64,000 nucleotides of DNA from Rhizobium sp. TH2 (GTDB taxonomy: Bacteria; Pseudomonadota; Alphaproteobacteria; Rhizobiales; Rhizobiaceae). The position numbers and the translations under genes are program-made. A model generated the notes under the pieces. It saw nothing but the letters and a program-made list of their open reading frames with translations, was not told where the DNA came from and made no database searches. The first letter of the stretch is position 1; the number at the start of each line of letters is the position of its first letter. The stretch is from the NCBI RefSeq assembly GCF_024707525.1, contig NZ_CP062231.1:2666001-2730000 (forward strand), read 5' to 3'. Below, piece after piece: positions 46,166-54,089 of the stretch.

Positions 46166-47088
46166 AATGTACTCCTCAAGATGGTTGTAGCCCAGCCAAG
46201 GCCTACGCCAAAGCCGCTGATCAGAATGCACTTCGTCGTGTCCGGCGCCACATTCTCGAGCAGCAGCGGAACCGACGAAGACACGGTATTGCCATAGGTC
46301 TCGACGCCGCGCGCGATGTTTTTCAGCTTGGTGCGCTTGGCAAGCGTATCGACGATATATTTCGAGCCGGGATGCAGCACGCCGAGGTCGATGTCGTCGA
46401 TGCCGAGGCCGTTGGCCTCCAGCGTGCGCGTCACGCTGCCCGGAACCTGGGTCGCGCAGAAGTCGAATACGGCGCGGCCGTTCATTTCCAGCTTTCCGTT
46501 ATCCCGGACGATGAGAGCCTCGCAGGTCTCGCCGACGGTGCCCATGTCGAAGGCGCCGATTTCCCAGACCGGGCTTTCGCTGATCAATGTCGCAGTCGCG
46601 CCATCACCGAAAAGCAGCACCGTGTTGCGGTCTTCCCTGTCGATCACCTTCGAATAGGGATCGGCGGTGACCAGCAAGCCGGTCTTGAACCCGGCGGTCT
46701 GCATGAAGCCCTTGATGATCGCCAGGCCCGCGACATAGCCGGAGCATCCAAGCGAAATATCGAAGGCGAAGCAGCGCGCCGAAAGGCCGAGCTTGCCATG
46801 CAGGATCGCCGACGTATGGGGCAACCCGTAGCCATCAGGGTTCTGGGTTACGAGCGCCAGGCATTCGACGGAGGCGAGATCGAAGCTCTCACCGAGCTTG
46901 GCTTGCAGACTGCGCACGGCCTTCAGCGCCATGTCGGAGGTTTCGTCGCCCTCTTCCTTGACGCTCGTCGAGAAGACACCGATCTTCGATTCCAGGAAAT
47001 CGGCGGCGAAGCCGAATTTCTCGGCGAGTTCCGCATTGCCGTTTCGCTGCGCCGGCAGATACGTGCCTATGGCCTGAATTCCGAGCAT
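46162..47088 (-). CDS. KAS III-like beta-ketoacyl-ACP synthase
   Basis: A 308-residue thiolase-fold enzyme: active-site Cys in DISLGCSGYVAGLA, Asn in YGNTVSSSVPLLL, and a His in LHPGSKYI where FabH has HQANxRI. The Cys-His-Asn triad thus looks intact but the His loop is divergent. This suggests a specialised starter or acyl-transfer enzyme rather than FabH. The ATG at 47088 is one base from the stop of the upstream gene. It belongs to a four-gene operon with a private ACP. Confidence 0.88.
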   Translation of the reverse strand: MLGIQAIGTYLPAQRNGNAELAEKFGFAADFLESKIGVFSTSVKEEGDETSDMALKAVRSLQAKLGESFDLASVECLALVTQNPDGYGLPHTSAILHGKLGLSARCFAFDISLGCSGYVAGLAIIKGFMQTAGFKTGLLVTADPYSKVIDREDRNTVLLFGDGATATLISESPVWEIGAFDMGTVGETCEALIVRDNGKLEMNGRAVFDFCATQVPGSVTRTLEANGLGIDDIDLGVLHPGSKYIVDTLAKRTKLKNIARGVETYGNTVSSSVPLLLENVAPDTTKCILISGFGVGLGWATTILRSTL

Positions 47089-47089
47089 G

Positions 47090-47674
47090 CTACACCGCCA
47101 TGAATGTGAGACTACCGATCTTGTCGCCGTTCCAGACAACGTCGGACATGAAGATCTTGGTGCCGAGTTTTTTGACGAGATTGACGCCGACTGTTCCACC
47201 CTTGGGAATAGCATCCAGCGTCAACTGACTGAAAATCGCCTTCCTGCCGGGAGAATGGCGGCCGACTAGCACCTTGTTGAGCGCGACGATCGTATCGATG
47301 AAGTTCGCCGGCCGGTCAATCCCACACGTCGCCGTATCGTCCCCGATCGTGCTCGCCGCCTGAATTTCCGGCTCGTTGTCGGGCAGATGCCCCGTGATGG
47401 CCCGGCTCTCGTCGATGAATATGCCGTAGGTCTTCCATGTGTCTCCATCGAGAAACGAGAACTTGCCGGCCCGATCGGTGTGATCGGGCGAATCCTCGCT
47501 CAGATAGATCGGATGGTGGATCATGCGCCTGAATTCAATCTTCACCGGCCCTTCCAGGGAGAACCGTTTTATGAACTGCGAAAGCATGTTGGTGCTGTGA
47601 ATATAGGTGCGCGTGCCCTTGAGCGGAATGTCGAATGCGATGTGCGAACCTGCGATATCTTGGCTTTTCTCCAT
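47090..47674 (-). CDS. Unknown first gene of the acyl-chain operon
   Basis: A 194-residue protein with no signal peptide or membrane helix. The C-terminal part (SQLTLDAIPKGGTVGVNLVK ... WNGDKIGSLTF) is beta-rich and could be a hotdog-like domain, as in acyl dehydratases or thioesterases, but this is only an impression. GGGGGA precedes the ATG by 4 bases. It leads a tightly packed operon with KAS III, ACP and an alpha/beta hydrolase, so an acyl-chain-modifying role is likely. Confidence 0.7.
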   Translation of the reverse strand: MEKSQDIAGSHIAFDIPLKGTRTYIHSTNMLSQFIKRFSLEGPVKIEFRRMIHHPIYLSEDSPDHTDRAGKFSFLDGDTWKTYGIFIDESRAITGHLPDNEPEIQAASTIGDDTATCGIDRPANFIDTIVALNKVLVGRHSPGRKAIFSQLTLDAIPKGGTVGVNLVKKLGTKIFMSDVVWNGDKIGSLTFMAV

Positions 47675-47786
47675 GGAGTCCCCCTGGCGGATCGTCTATA
47701 CAGATCGCCAACTTTTGCCGCAAGCATAGAAATAGACGCAACCGCTTCAATCGATCCGGCTTCTGAAACGTCTTCCATTGAAAGGG

Positions 47787-47799
47787 ATGACATTGTCAT
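47787..47799. promoter_or_regulatory. Perfect palindrome ATGACA-T-TGTCAT in the divergent gap
   Basis: A 13-base perfect palindrome halfway between the acyl operon (start 47674) and the PAAR-like gene (start 47861). The position suits an operator for either or both. No regulator gene is adjacent. Confidence 0.4.
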
Positions 47800-47860
47800 G
47801 TGGAGGTGGAGCCTTCGATGATTGAACCATTGACGATTCGAAGCGCCGGGGAAAACTGAC

Positions 47861-48184
47861 TTGATCACGAGAATGACCATTTTCCTCCTCGCAGCTCTCG
47901 CGCCTGCACTGACCCAGGCGCAGGATCTTCCGGGCTGCGCGCTGACCGGCAGCAGCACCGTGATGATCGGTGGCAAGCCGGCGTTACGCCTTTCCGATGT
48001 CGTCAATTGCCCGCCCGACACCTACGAGATCATATCCTCCGTCAAGATAGACGGCCAGCCGATGGTGCATTTCAAGCCCATTCATTTCGGCAAGACACGC
48101 TGCGCCGTGATGGGCGATCCGTCGGTCACGGCTGAAAACAAGCCCGTGCAGTCGCTCGGCGAAGTCCACTGTTCAGTCAATTGA
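47861..48184 (+). CDS. PAAR-like exported protein
   Basis: A 107-residue protein with an N-terminal signal peptide (FLLAALAPALTQAQD) followed by two PAAR-like repeats: GSSTVMIGGKPALRLSDV with NCPPD, and MGDPSVTAENKPVQSLGEV. PAAR proteins normally cap type VI secretion spikes and are not Sec-exported. No type VI genes are in the window. Start TTG 47861 has GGGGA 8 bases upstream; ATG 47873 is the alternative. Confidence 0.65.
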   Translation: MITRMTIFLLAALAPALTQAQDLPGCALTGSSTVMIGGKPALRLSDVVNCPPDTYEIISSVKIDGQPMVHFKPIHFGKTRCAVMGDPSVTAENKPVQSLGEVHCSVN

Positions 48185-48198
48185 AGCCCCGAAGGGCT
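48185..48198. terminator. Small hairpin between convergent genes
   Basis: AGCCC-CGAA-GGGCT, a 5-base stem with tetraloop, immediately after the PAAR-like stop. On the minus strand TTTTG precedes it rather than follows it, so terminator strength is doubtful. Confidence 0.4.
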
Positions 48199-48232
48199 CC
48201 AACAAAAGCAATCCAAAATTACACTTGGTGAG

Positions 48233-49375
48233 TTATTTCGCGGGCTTCGCCGCCGGGTCGTCCTTGACCGATTCGGCCTTGTCATCCGCGGGCTTGTCGC
48301 TGTCCTCGGCATTCGGGTCCGCAGCCGCATTCGGATCGGCGTTGGGATCTTCAGCCTGGTCGTCGCCGGGCGCCTCGGCGAATGAGAAGCAACTGTAATA
48401 CACCGGCAGTTTCTCGGTAGCCGCGCAGTCGGCGATCGTGCCTAACTCGCTCTGCTCCTCGTATTGCATGTAGGGCGCGATCAGGTAGCGCGTCTCTCCG
48501 TCGGGCGAATTGCCGAAGCGGTCGATCTGCCCTGCCCGGTCCGGGCTTGCGGCCAGGATCGCATTCTTCAGCGTATCGCCGACAATGAAATTGTCCGGCA
48601 ACTGGTCGAAGGGCCCATCGAGGTAATTGTTGATCGACGTGTTGTACTGGTTGATGCCGACGAGGATTTTCCGGTTGGCGAAACGGTCGTCATAGAAAGC
48701 ATAGCCCGTGCGGATGCCGATCGTTATCCGGTCTGAGACCTCCGACATGTCGAACTGTTCGGCCACCGGTACTGTCTCGTCCAGGATGTAATGAAAGGTC
48801 TTCTGGCTCTCGTTGAAAATAAGGAAGAATCGGATCGCGGATTCGTCGAAGATCGGCCCGATAAAGGTCTCGCCCGGCTGGACGGCGTCCGCGGGCGGCT
48901 TGACACCAGAGAGATCGGCCATCTGGAACTGAACCTTCTTGCCCTTGTATTCGAGATCATAGAGCAGGTTGCCGGCCTTCGTCAGGATCACGCCTTCCTT
49001 CTTGCCGAGTTCGGCGCTGAAGCCGCTTTCGTCGCGCTGCCAGAGCGTGAAGTCCTTGAAATAGTTGAAATGCAGGACACCCTTGTCGCGGTCGGCGATG
49101 TCGAAGCGCAGGTTGCCGCCGTACTTGATGCCCTTGTGGTGGAAGGAGAAGTAGAAGTAGCCCTCGGTCGGGTAGACCGTCACCTTGTCGGGCAGGCCCG
49201 CCAGCACGGTGTCGAGAACCGCCATCTTGTCGTCGATGGCAAATTCCGGCGCCTTTATCGCGTCTTCTACATAATCCTTGTTGTATTGCACCGTGGTCCC
49301 GGCGAGCGCCGGGGGCGTGGTGAGGAGAAGGGCGGACAGCGGCACGAGCCACGTTGCGTAGGACGAGATTCTCAT
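48233..49375 (-). CDS. Exported hypothetical protein with acidic Asp/Pro/Ala tail
   Basis: A 380-residue protein: signal peptide (LLTTPPALAGTTV), a beta-rich central domain with aromatic repeats (YFYFSFHHKGIKYGGNLRF), and a low-complexity C-terminal tail (NADPNAAADPNAEDSDKPAD). AAGGA 7 bases upstream supports ATG 49375. It follows the 1079-residue repeat protein by 56 bases and is probably co-transcribed. No family recognised; envelope location inferred. Confidence 0.78.
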   Translation of the reverse strand: MRISSYATWLVPLSALLLTTPPALAGTTVQYNKDYVEDAIKAPEFAIDDKMAVLDTVLAGLPDKVTVYPTEGYFYFSFHHKGIKYGGNLRFDIADRDKGVLHFNYFKDFTLWQRDESGFSAELGKKEGVILTKAGNLLYDLEYKGKKVQFQMADLSGVKPPADAVQPGETFIGPIFDESAIRFFLIFNESQKTFHYILDETVPVAEQFDMSEVSDRITIGIRTGYAFYDDRFANRKILVGINQYNTSINNYLDGPFDQLPDNFIVGDTLKNAILAASPDRAGQIDRFGNSPDGETRYLIAPYMQYEEQSELGTIADCAATEKLPVYYSCFSFAEAPGDDQAEDPNADPNAAADPNAEDSDKPADDKAESVKDDPAAKPAK

Positions 49376-49431
49376 GCCGATGTCCTTGTCATTCTGCACT
49401 GGGTTTCAATTGTTCGGGATGAGGGCGGTTG

Positions 49432-52400
49432 TTATTCGCCGCCCTGCATCATGCTGCGCCGTCTGCCGTGCTGTTGCTCGTTGTTCTGGTTGTCCTGGTG
49501 CTGGACACCACGGCTCTCGCGCTTCGAGTGCTGGTTTATGTGTTCCTGCGTGCCACGGCTCTCGCGCCTCGAATGCTGGTTTATGTGTTCCTGCGTGCCA
49601 CGGCTCTCCCGCTTCGAATGTCGCGGCTGGTCGTCGTGCTGCTGCTTGGCGCGGCTCTCACGCCTTGAATGCACATCCACGTCCTGGTCGGCACGGCTAC
49701 GGCTACGGGTGTGCCGCGGCTTGTCGTCGTGCGCCGCCCGGCTCTCGCGCTTTGTATGGACATTGACGTCCTGGTCGTGGCGGCTGCGGCTTCTCAGATG
49801 CTTCGGCTTGTCGTCGTTCATCATCGAACGCCGGCGCGAATGTTCGGGCTTGCCGTAGCTTCGTCCCTTCACATGCATCGACTTGCGCTTGAGATGCACC
49901 GGTCCGTCGTCACCGCCCCACGTCCTCTTCTTGACGTGATAGGATCTGCCCTTGCGGTGATCGGGCTTGTTGTCATCCCAGCTCAAACGCTTGTTGTGAT
50001 ACGACCTGCCCTTGCGATGATCACCATCACCCCAGGTCCGGCCCTTGAAGTGATACGAGCGTCCCTTGCGGTGATCGTCGTCGCCCCATGTCCGGCCCTT
50101 GAAGTGGTACGAGCGGCCCTTGCGGTGATCGTCGTCCCAGCTCCGGCGCTTCACGTGATAAGATCTTCCCTTACGATGATCGTTATCCCAGCTGCGACGC
50201 TTGTTGTGATAGGATCTGCCCTTCCAGTGATCGTCGCTCCAGGTCTGGCGCTTGCTGTGGAAGGACCGCGACTTGTAGTGCCACGAGCGCTCGCGATCGT
50301 GCCACGAACCGTGGCGGCGATGCCACGAGCGCTTCTGCTGATGCCACGAACCGTCGCGCCAGTGCCATGACCGGCGGGAATCGTGCCACGAACCATTGCG
50401 ATAGTGCCAGGACGAGCGGACGCGATGGCTGGTGGATGCCCACTTGTTGTGGCTCATCCGCAGCGTATGGACAGGATAGTCCTCGGCCGGAGGATCCGCG
50501 ATCTCGACATAGCCGTCACCCTCCGGCGGAACATCCATTGCCGGAAGCGGCTCGGCCGCCTGGCAGACCTGGTAGATCGCGACGTCGCCGATCTTGGTGG
50601 CGTCGTTGCGCTCCAGTTCCTCGGCAACCGGCTTGCCATCCTCATCGGTATTGATGTCGGTGTCGATCATATAGGAGCGGAACAGAGCCCCGAGATCGGC
50701 GGAAGCCTGGACCATGGTGTCCAGCGGCACGATACCGTCGAACGGCGAACCTTGCAGACCATGGACTTCGCTCTTGTCGCTGCCTTCGCCCTTGACCTTG
50801 TCGTTGCAGGGGCCGAGCGGCGAGCACAGGCCGTCGCCGGTCATCCACACCGATTGCGATGGCTTGGTCGTGTCGGGCAGGCCGTTCTCATCCATCTTGT
50901 AGGAGAAATCCACGCCGCCCGCCGCATTGGCGAAGATTGCGGGATCGCCTTCGTTGCTGGCGCGGTCGTGGAAACCGACGTCATAGCGGCCCTTCGGACG
51001 CCAGATCTCGTCTTGCCCGACCTCGTAGCGCAGGACGCGCGATTCATAGGGCCGCGCAAACGCTTCGGGCGTTTCGAGGCCGAGATTGCGCATGCCGCCG
51101 CGCTCGGCGACCAGCATGGTGTTCTGCGGCGTGCATTCCGGGAAGGAAATGTCCGAGACCGGATTGCTATTGCCGGCCTTGTTGCCGAAGCCGGGTTCGC
51201 TCGGCCAGAACGCCTGCATGAAGAATTCACGCCGGATCGTCGTCGTGTCGACGGCGCCATCAGCAGTTATAGCCACCGACCAGACGGAATTGCGGCGGTC
51301 GTCGCCGGCCTTTGCCCAATCCGGATTGCCGAAGGCATCGCTGCCCCAGACCGAATAGAACAGCCGCGTATTGCCCGCCTCGTCGGTCCGGACCTTCAGG
51401 CCCCAGACACGGCGGCGGAAATCAGCGAGGTTCCAGCATGCCGGATTGCTGGTGAAGCCGTCACCGCAACCCTCGATATCGGCCGAACTGGCGGGATCGA
51501 AGCTGACGGGATCGAGCGTCAACTGCTGCTGGCTCCACACATCGAGGAAGCCTACACGTCCGTCGGCGCCATGGTCGTACGTGCCCAGGTCCTTGCCGGT
51601 GGCAGCGTCGAGAACATGGATCATGCCGGTCTCGAGGTCCGAGACGAACAGCCGGTCATGCACCTTGTCATAGGCAATATTGCCCAGCGCCGCGCCGGAA
51701 TTCTCGCGGCCGTCCAGAGTGATATCGGCGAATTTCTCGGGCTTGTAGCCATTGGCGGCACTCAGCCGGTAAATGGTGCCCGGACCGCCGCCGGCGCCCC
51801 ACATGCCTTCCATCCAGTCCTTGCCCATGCGATGCAGGCCATAGGCCGCCGTGGCGGAGAGGAAGATCGTCGGCCCGGTCTCGCCCTCGCGCTGCGCGAT
51901 TGCGACTCCGAACACCTGTCCGACATCGCTTGCGGTCACGAACATGCGCTGCGGTTCGTCCAGCCAATGCTGGCCGATCGGCGGCTCGGAGGGATTGCGG
52001 ATATCGATGATGCTGGCCGAAATGCCGGTCAGGTCGATGACCTTGATCGGCTTGCCGTCGGCGTCCGTTCCATCGGTCGTATGCGAAAAACGCGTGACGA
52101 CGGCTTCACCGGGCTGCAGCGGATCGACCACTTCGGTCTGCTGCGGTGCCTGTGCGGCCTGGTCGTCCACCTGCCCTGTCGCCTCGTCATCCGGCGGCGG
52201 GTCCTTGGCCGCGGCATCGTCCTCGGCTGGCGGATCCTTGGCTGCCGCATCGTCGTCCGCCGGTCCGGCGTCATCGCCTTCGACCGGTTGTTTGTCCTTC
52301 GCGGCATTCTTCACCGGCTTCTCGTCCATGCCGGCAGGTTCCGGCGGAACGTCGATCGCGGGCAATGGGTCGACGACGGCACTGACGTCCTCAGGCTGCC

Positions 52401-52671
52401 CGTTATCATCGACGTCCTTCTTGGTATCTTTCTTGACATCCTTCTTGACCGCCCGCGCATCGTTGCGCACGCCGGGCGGCTTGCTGTCGGGTTGCGTCAG
52501 CTCCTGCTCTGATTGTGCCGAAGCGGAGGAAAGCCAATCCGCCGACGTCATATCCATGGGCATCAATGCCAGAAGCGCGCCTGCCGCCATGCCGTGGAGG
52601 CAGGTTTTCAGGGGAAGGTTGTGCCAACCGGATCGTTTGACGGGCAATTCGAATACCAGGGTTTCCCGCAT
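49432..52671 (-). CDS. Large exported protein with Trp/His/Arg-rich C-terminal repeats
   Basis: A 1079-residue protein. Signal peptide about 1-53; an acidic Asp/Pro/Ala/Lys linker (about 60-180); a large beta-propeller-like domain (about 200-740) with SAANGYKPEKFADITLDG, LFVSDLETGMIHVLDAATG and a Ca-loop-like DTDINTDEDG; then a basic repeat tail (about 745-1075). The tail has eight heptads (seven SWHxxxx, the last SFH), six copies of KGRSYH spaced about 17, and 15-residue KRESRGTQEHINQHS units. It could bind metal, nucleic acid or polysaccharide at the cell surface. Family not recognised. GGAGG is 9 bases before the ATG. Confidence 0.85.
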   Translation of the reverse strand: MRETLVFELPVKRSGWHNLPLKTCLHGMAAGALLALMPMDMTSADWLSSASAQSEQELTQPDSKPPGVRNDARAVKKDVKKDTKKDVDDNGQPEDVSAVVDPLPAIDVPPEPAGMDEKPVKNAAKDKQPVEGDDAGPADDDAAAKDPPAEDDAAAKDPPPDDEATGQVDDQAAQAPQQTEVVDPLQPGEAVVTRFSHTTDGTDADGKPIKVIDLTGISASIIDIRNPSEPPIGQHWLDEPQRMFVTASDVGQVFGVAIAQREGETGPTIFLSATAAYGLHRMGKDWMEGMWGAGGGPGTIYRLSAANGYKPEKFADITLDGRENSGAALGNIAYDKVHDRLFVSDLETGMIHVLDAATGKDLGTYDHGADGRVGFLDVWSQQQLTLDPVSFDPASSADIEGCGDGFTSNPACWNLADFRRRVWGLKVRTDEAGNTRLFYSVWGSDAFGNPDWAKAGDDRRNSVWSVAITADGAVDTTTIRREFFMQAFWPSEPGFGNKAGNSNPVSDISFPECTPQNTMLVAERGGMRNLGLETPEAFARPYESRVLRYEVGQDEIWRPKGRYDVGFHDRASNEGDPAIFANAAGGVDFSYKMDENGLPDTTKPSQSVWMTGDGLCSPLGPCNDKVKGEGSDKSEVHGLQGSPFDGIVPLDTMVQASADLGALFRSYMIDTDINTDEDGKPVAEELERNDATKIGDVAIYQVCQAAEPLPAMDVPPEGDGYVEIADPPAEDYPVHTLRMSHNKWASTSHRVRSSWHYRNGSWHDSRRSWHWRDGSWHQQKRSWHRRHGSWHDRERSWHYKSRSFHSKRQTWSDDHWKGRSYHNKRRSWDNDHRKGRSYHVKRRSWDDDHRKGRSYHFKGRTWGDDDHRKGRSYHFKGRTWGDGDHRKGRSYHNKRLSWDDNKPDHRKGRSYHVKKRTWGGDDGPVHLKRKSMHVKGRSYGKPEHSRRRSMMNDDKPKHLRSRSRHDQDVNVHTKRESRAAHDDKPRHTRSRSRADQDVDVHSRRESRAKQQHDDQPRHSKRESRGTQEHINQHSRRESRGTQEHINQHSKRESRGVQHQDNQNNEQQHGRRRSMMQGGE
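49450..50430. repeat. Internal repeat tract in the 3' third of the large exported-protein gene
   Basis: Three repeat types follow each other at the DNA level: a 21-base period (SWH heptads), roughly 51-54-base units around GGTACGAGCG.CCCTTGCGGTG (KGRSYH units), and a 45-base near-exact tandem repeat (49531 and 49576 onwards). Such tracts are prone to copy-number change by slippage. Confidence 0.75.
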
Positions 52672-52998
52672 GCCTACAATCCTCCATTAGACATTCCTAA
52701 CAATAGGAGTGTCAAAGAATTTAGCAACCGCTGGATTGGTGTAGCGTCGTCTACAGACACCTAGAAAACCAGTGCTACGAAGCATTATCTCCGACACTAT
52801 TACCGATTTTCGAATGATCTACAGCATGCAAGCGGTTTTTACTTGCTGCAACGCAACGAAAAATGTCCCATCGGCATGTTACGGCATCTATTCAAAGACG
52901 TAGACGACTTGAAAGGACGGTTTATTCGGCGATCTATTCGAATTTGTTAATATGGTCGTATGTATCAACAGCAGGTAGCTTATCCAGGATGTCGGATT
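52672..52998. other. 327-base AT-richer intergenic region
   Basis: It holds the candidate promoter of the large repeat-protein gene (52686-52715). The remainder, up to the DUF3137 stop at 52999, shows no ORF with a ribosome site and is visibly more AT-rich than its neighbours. Confidence 0.5.
52686..52715 (-). promoter_or_regulatory. Candidate promoter with a palindrome in the spacer
   Basis: On the minus strand TTGACA (52710-52715) and TCTAAT (52686-52691) are 18 bases apart. The spacer contains TCCTA-N4-TAGGA (52695-52708), a perfect 5-base inverted repeat placed where a repressor would block RNA polymerase. It is 15 bases before the start codon's leader end. Confidence 0.55.
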
Positions 52999-53949
52999 TC
53001 AGCCTACCCGCCGCACCACATGCGCCACTGCGAGCAGCATCACCATTTCGCGGACCAGTGGCTTCACGTCGCTCTCGTAATGCACATTGTGCTGCATATC
53101 AGGCAATGCGAAGAAATTCTGCTTCGACGGCAGCATCAGGTAGCCGTCGCCATGGGACAGCGCGATGCTCACCTCGCCGCCATGCCATTCATTGCCCAGC
53201 CAGGTCAGCACCGAGGTGATCGGGCCGGCGATCAGTGCGCGTGCGTCACGATGGTTGTTGCTGCGGAAATCATGCGTCTCGTCAAGCTGGCGATTGCCCG
53301 AAAGCAATTCGTCGATCGGGCCGGTGCGCCACATTTCCTTTATCGACCGCTGCCACCAGCTGCTACGCTTGGCGGCGACCAGCAAGCCCGGAAATTCCTT
53401 CTCCAGCTTGAAATGGAAAATCAGCCCCTCGAACTGGACCTCACGGCTCTTGCCGCTGCCGGTCACCAGCTTGGTCTCGACAAGCTCGAAACCCATGCCG
53501 TCATGCGTGCCGGATATAAGGTCGTCATTCTCGGTCGATGTGAACGTAACAAGCTTCAACCGCTTGAGATCATCGAGAAAACCGGGTTCCATGCCTGCGC
53601 TGTATTGGCAGCCATCGATGAACCTGAACACCTCGGGAAAAAGCCGGTAGCGAAGGGAAAGCTGGTGATCCCTAAGCGGCTGCCACACCAGGCGCCATAG
53701 CCAGAACCCTGCCGCACCGACAAGGGCCAGCACGAAACCGACGACCTTGCCGCGCTCGTCCATCTGGTAGGCGACATAGACCACGAAAAGACCAGCGGCG
53801 GCATAGCCGATCATCGCCAGCCAGGCCATATTGACACAGCTCTGGTAGACACCGGGCCGGTCACGATTGTATTCGTCGATATGCCGCTTGATCTCCGCGA
53901 CGGCAGCCTCACCCGGCATATAGGCGTTGGGATCTTTCATACTCTCCAT
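52999..53949 (-). CDS. DUF3137 family membrane protein
   Basis: A 316-residue protein: cytoplasmic N-terminus, two adjacent helices (about residues 42-90), then a large soluble domain with [20 protein letters not shown] and [10 protein letters not shown], hallmarks of DUF3137. A hydrophobic C-terminal helix ([12 protein letters not shown]) follows. Function unknown. GGGGA 7 bases upstream selects ATG 53949. Divergent from uvrB. Confidence 0.87.
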   Translation of the reverse strand: MESMKDPNAYMPGEAAVAEIKRHIDEYNRDRPGVYQSCVNMAWLAMIGYAAAGLFVVYVAYQMDERGKVVGFVLALVGAAGFWLWRLVWQPLRDHQLSLRYRLFPEVFRFIDGCQYSAGMEPGFLDDLKRLKLVTFTSTENDDLISGTHDGMGFELVETKLVTGSGKSREVQFEGLIFHFKLEKEFPGLLVAAKRSSWWQRSIKEMWRTGPIDELLSGNRQLDETHDFRSNNHRDARALIAGPITSVLTWLGNEWHGGEVSIALSHGDGYLMLPSKQNFFALPDMQHNVHYESDVKPLVREMVMLLAVAHVVRRVG

Positions 53950-53994
53950 GCGAGGGTCCCCATCAGTTCGGTTCGCGACAGCCACTGCCAGATT

Positions 53995-54022
53995 CTGTCA
54001 TCAATGCTGACAGGAATTGTCA
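53995..54022. promoter_or_regulatory. Cluster of TGACA/TGTCA inverted repeats before uvrB
   Basis: CTGTCA-N7-TGACAG (53995-54013) overlaps TGACA-N5-TGTCA (54008-54022). The cluster sits in the divergent gap between DUF3137 and uvrB. It does not match the alphaproteobacterial LexA site (GTTC-N7-GTTC). Confidence 0.4.
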
Positions 54023-54089
54023 GCGTCACCGCCCATTTCCGACGCTCGCGGCCTTTATTTTATTCGATTCCCTTGCCATATATCGGGGC

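Noticed and set aside
50383..52512. Plus-strand open frame of 709 codons opposite the repeat protein
   Set aside because: The minus strand has signal peptide, ribosome site and coherent repeats; the plus frame is a composition effect.
53995..54089. LexA (SOS) box before uvrB
   Set aside because: No GTTC-N7-GTTC found; a nearby GTTCGGTTC has the wrong spacing, and the TGACA repeats are a different motif.
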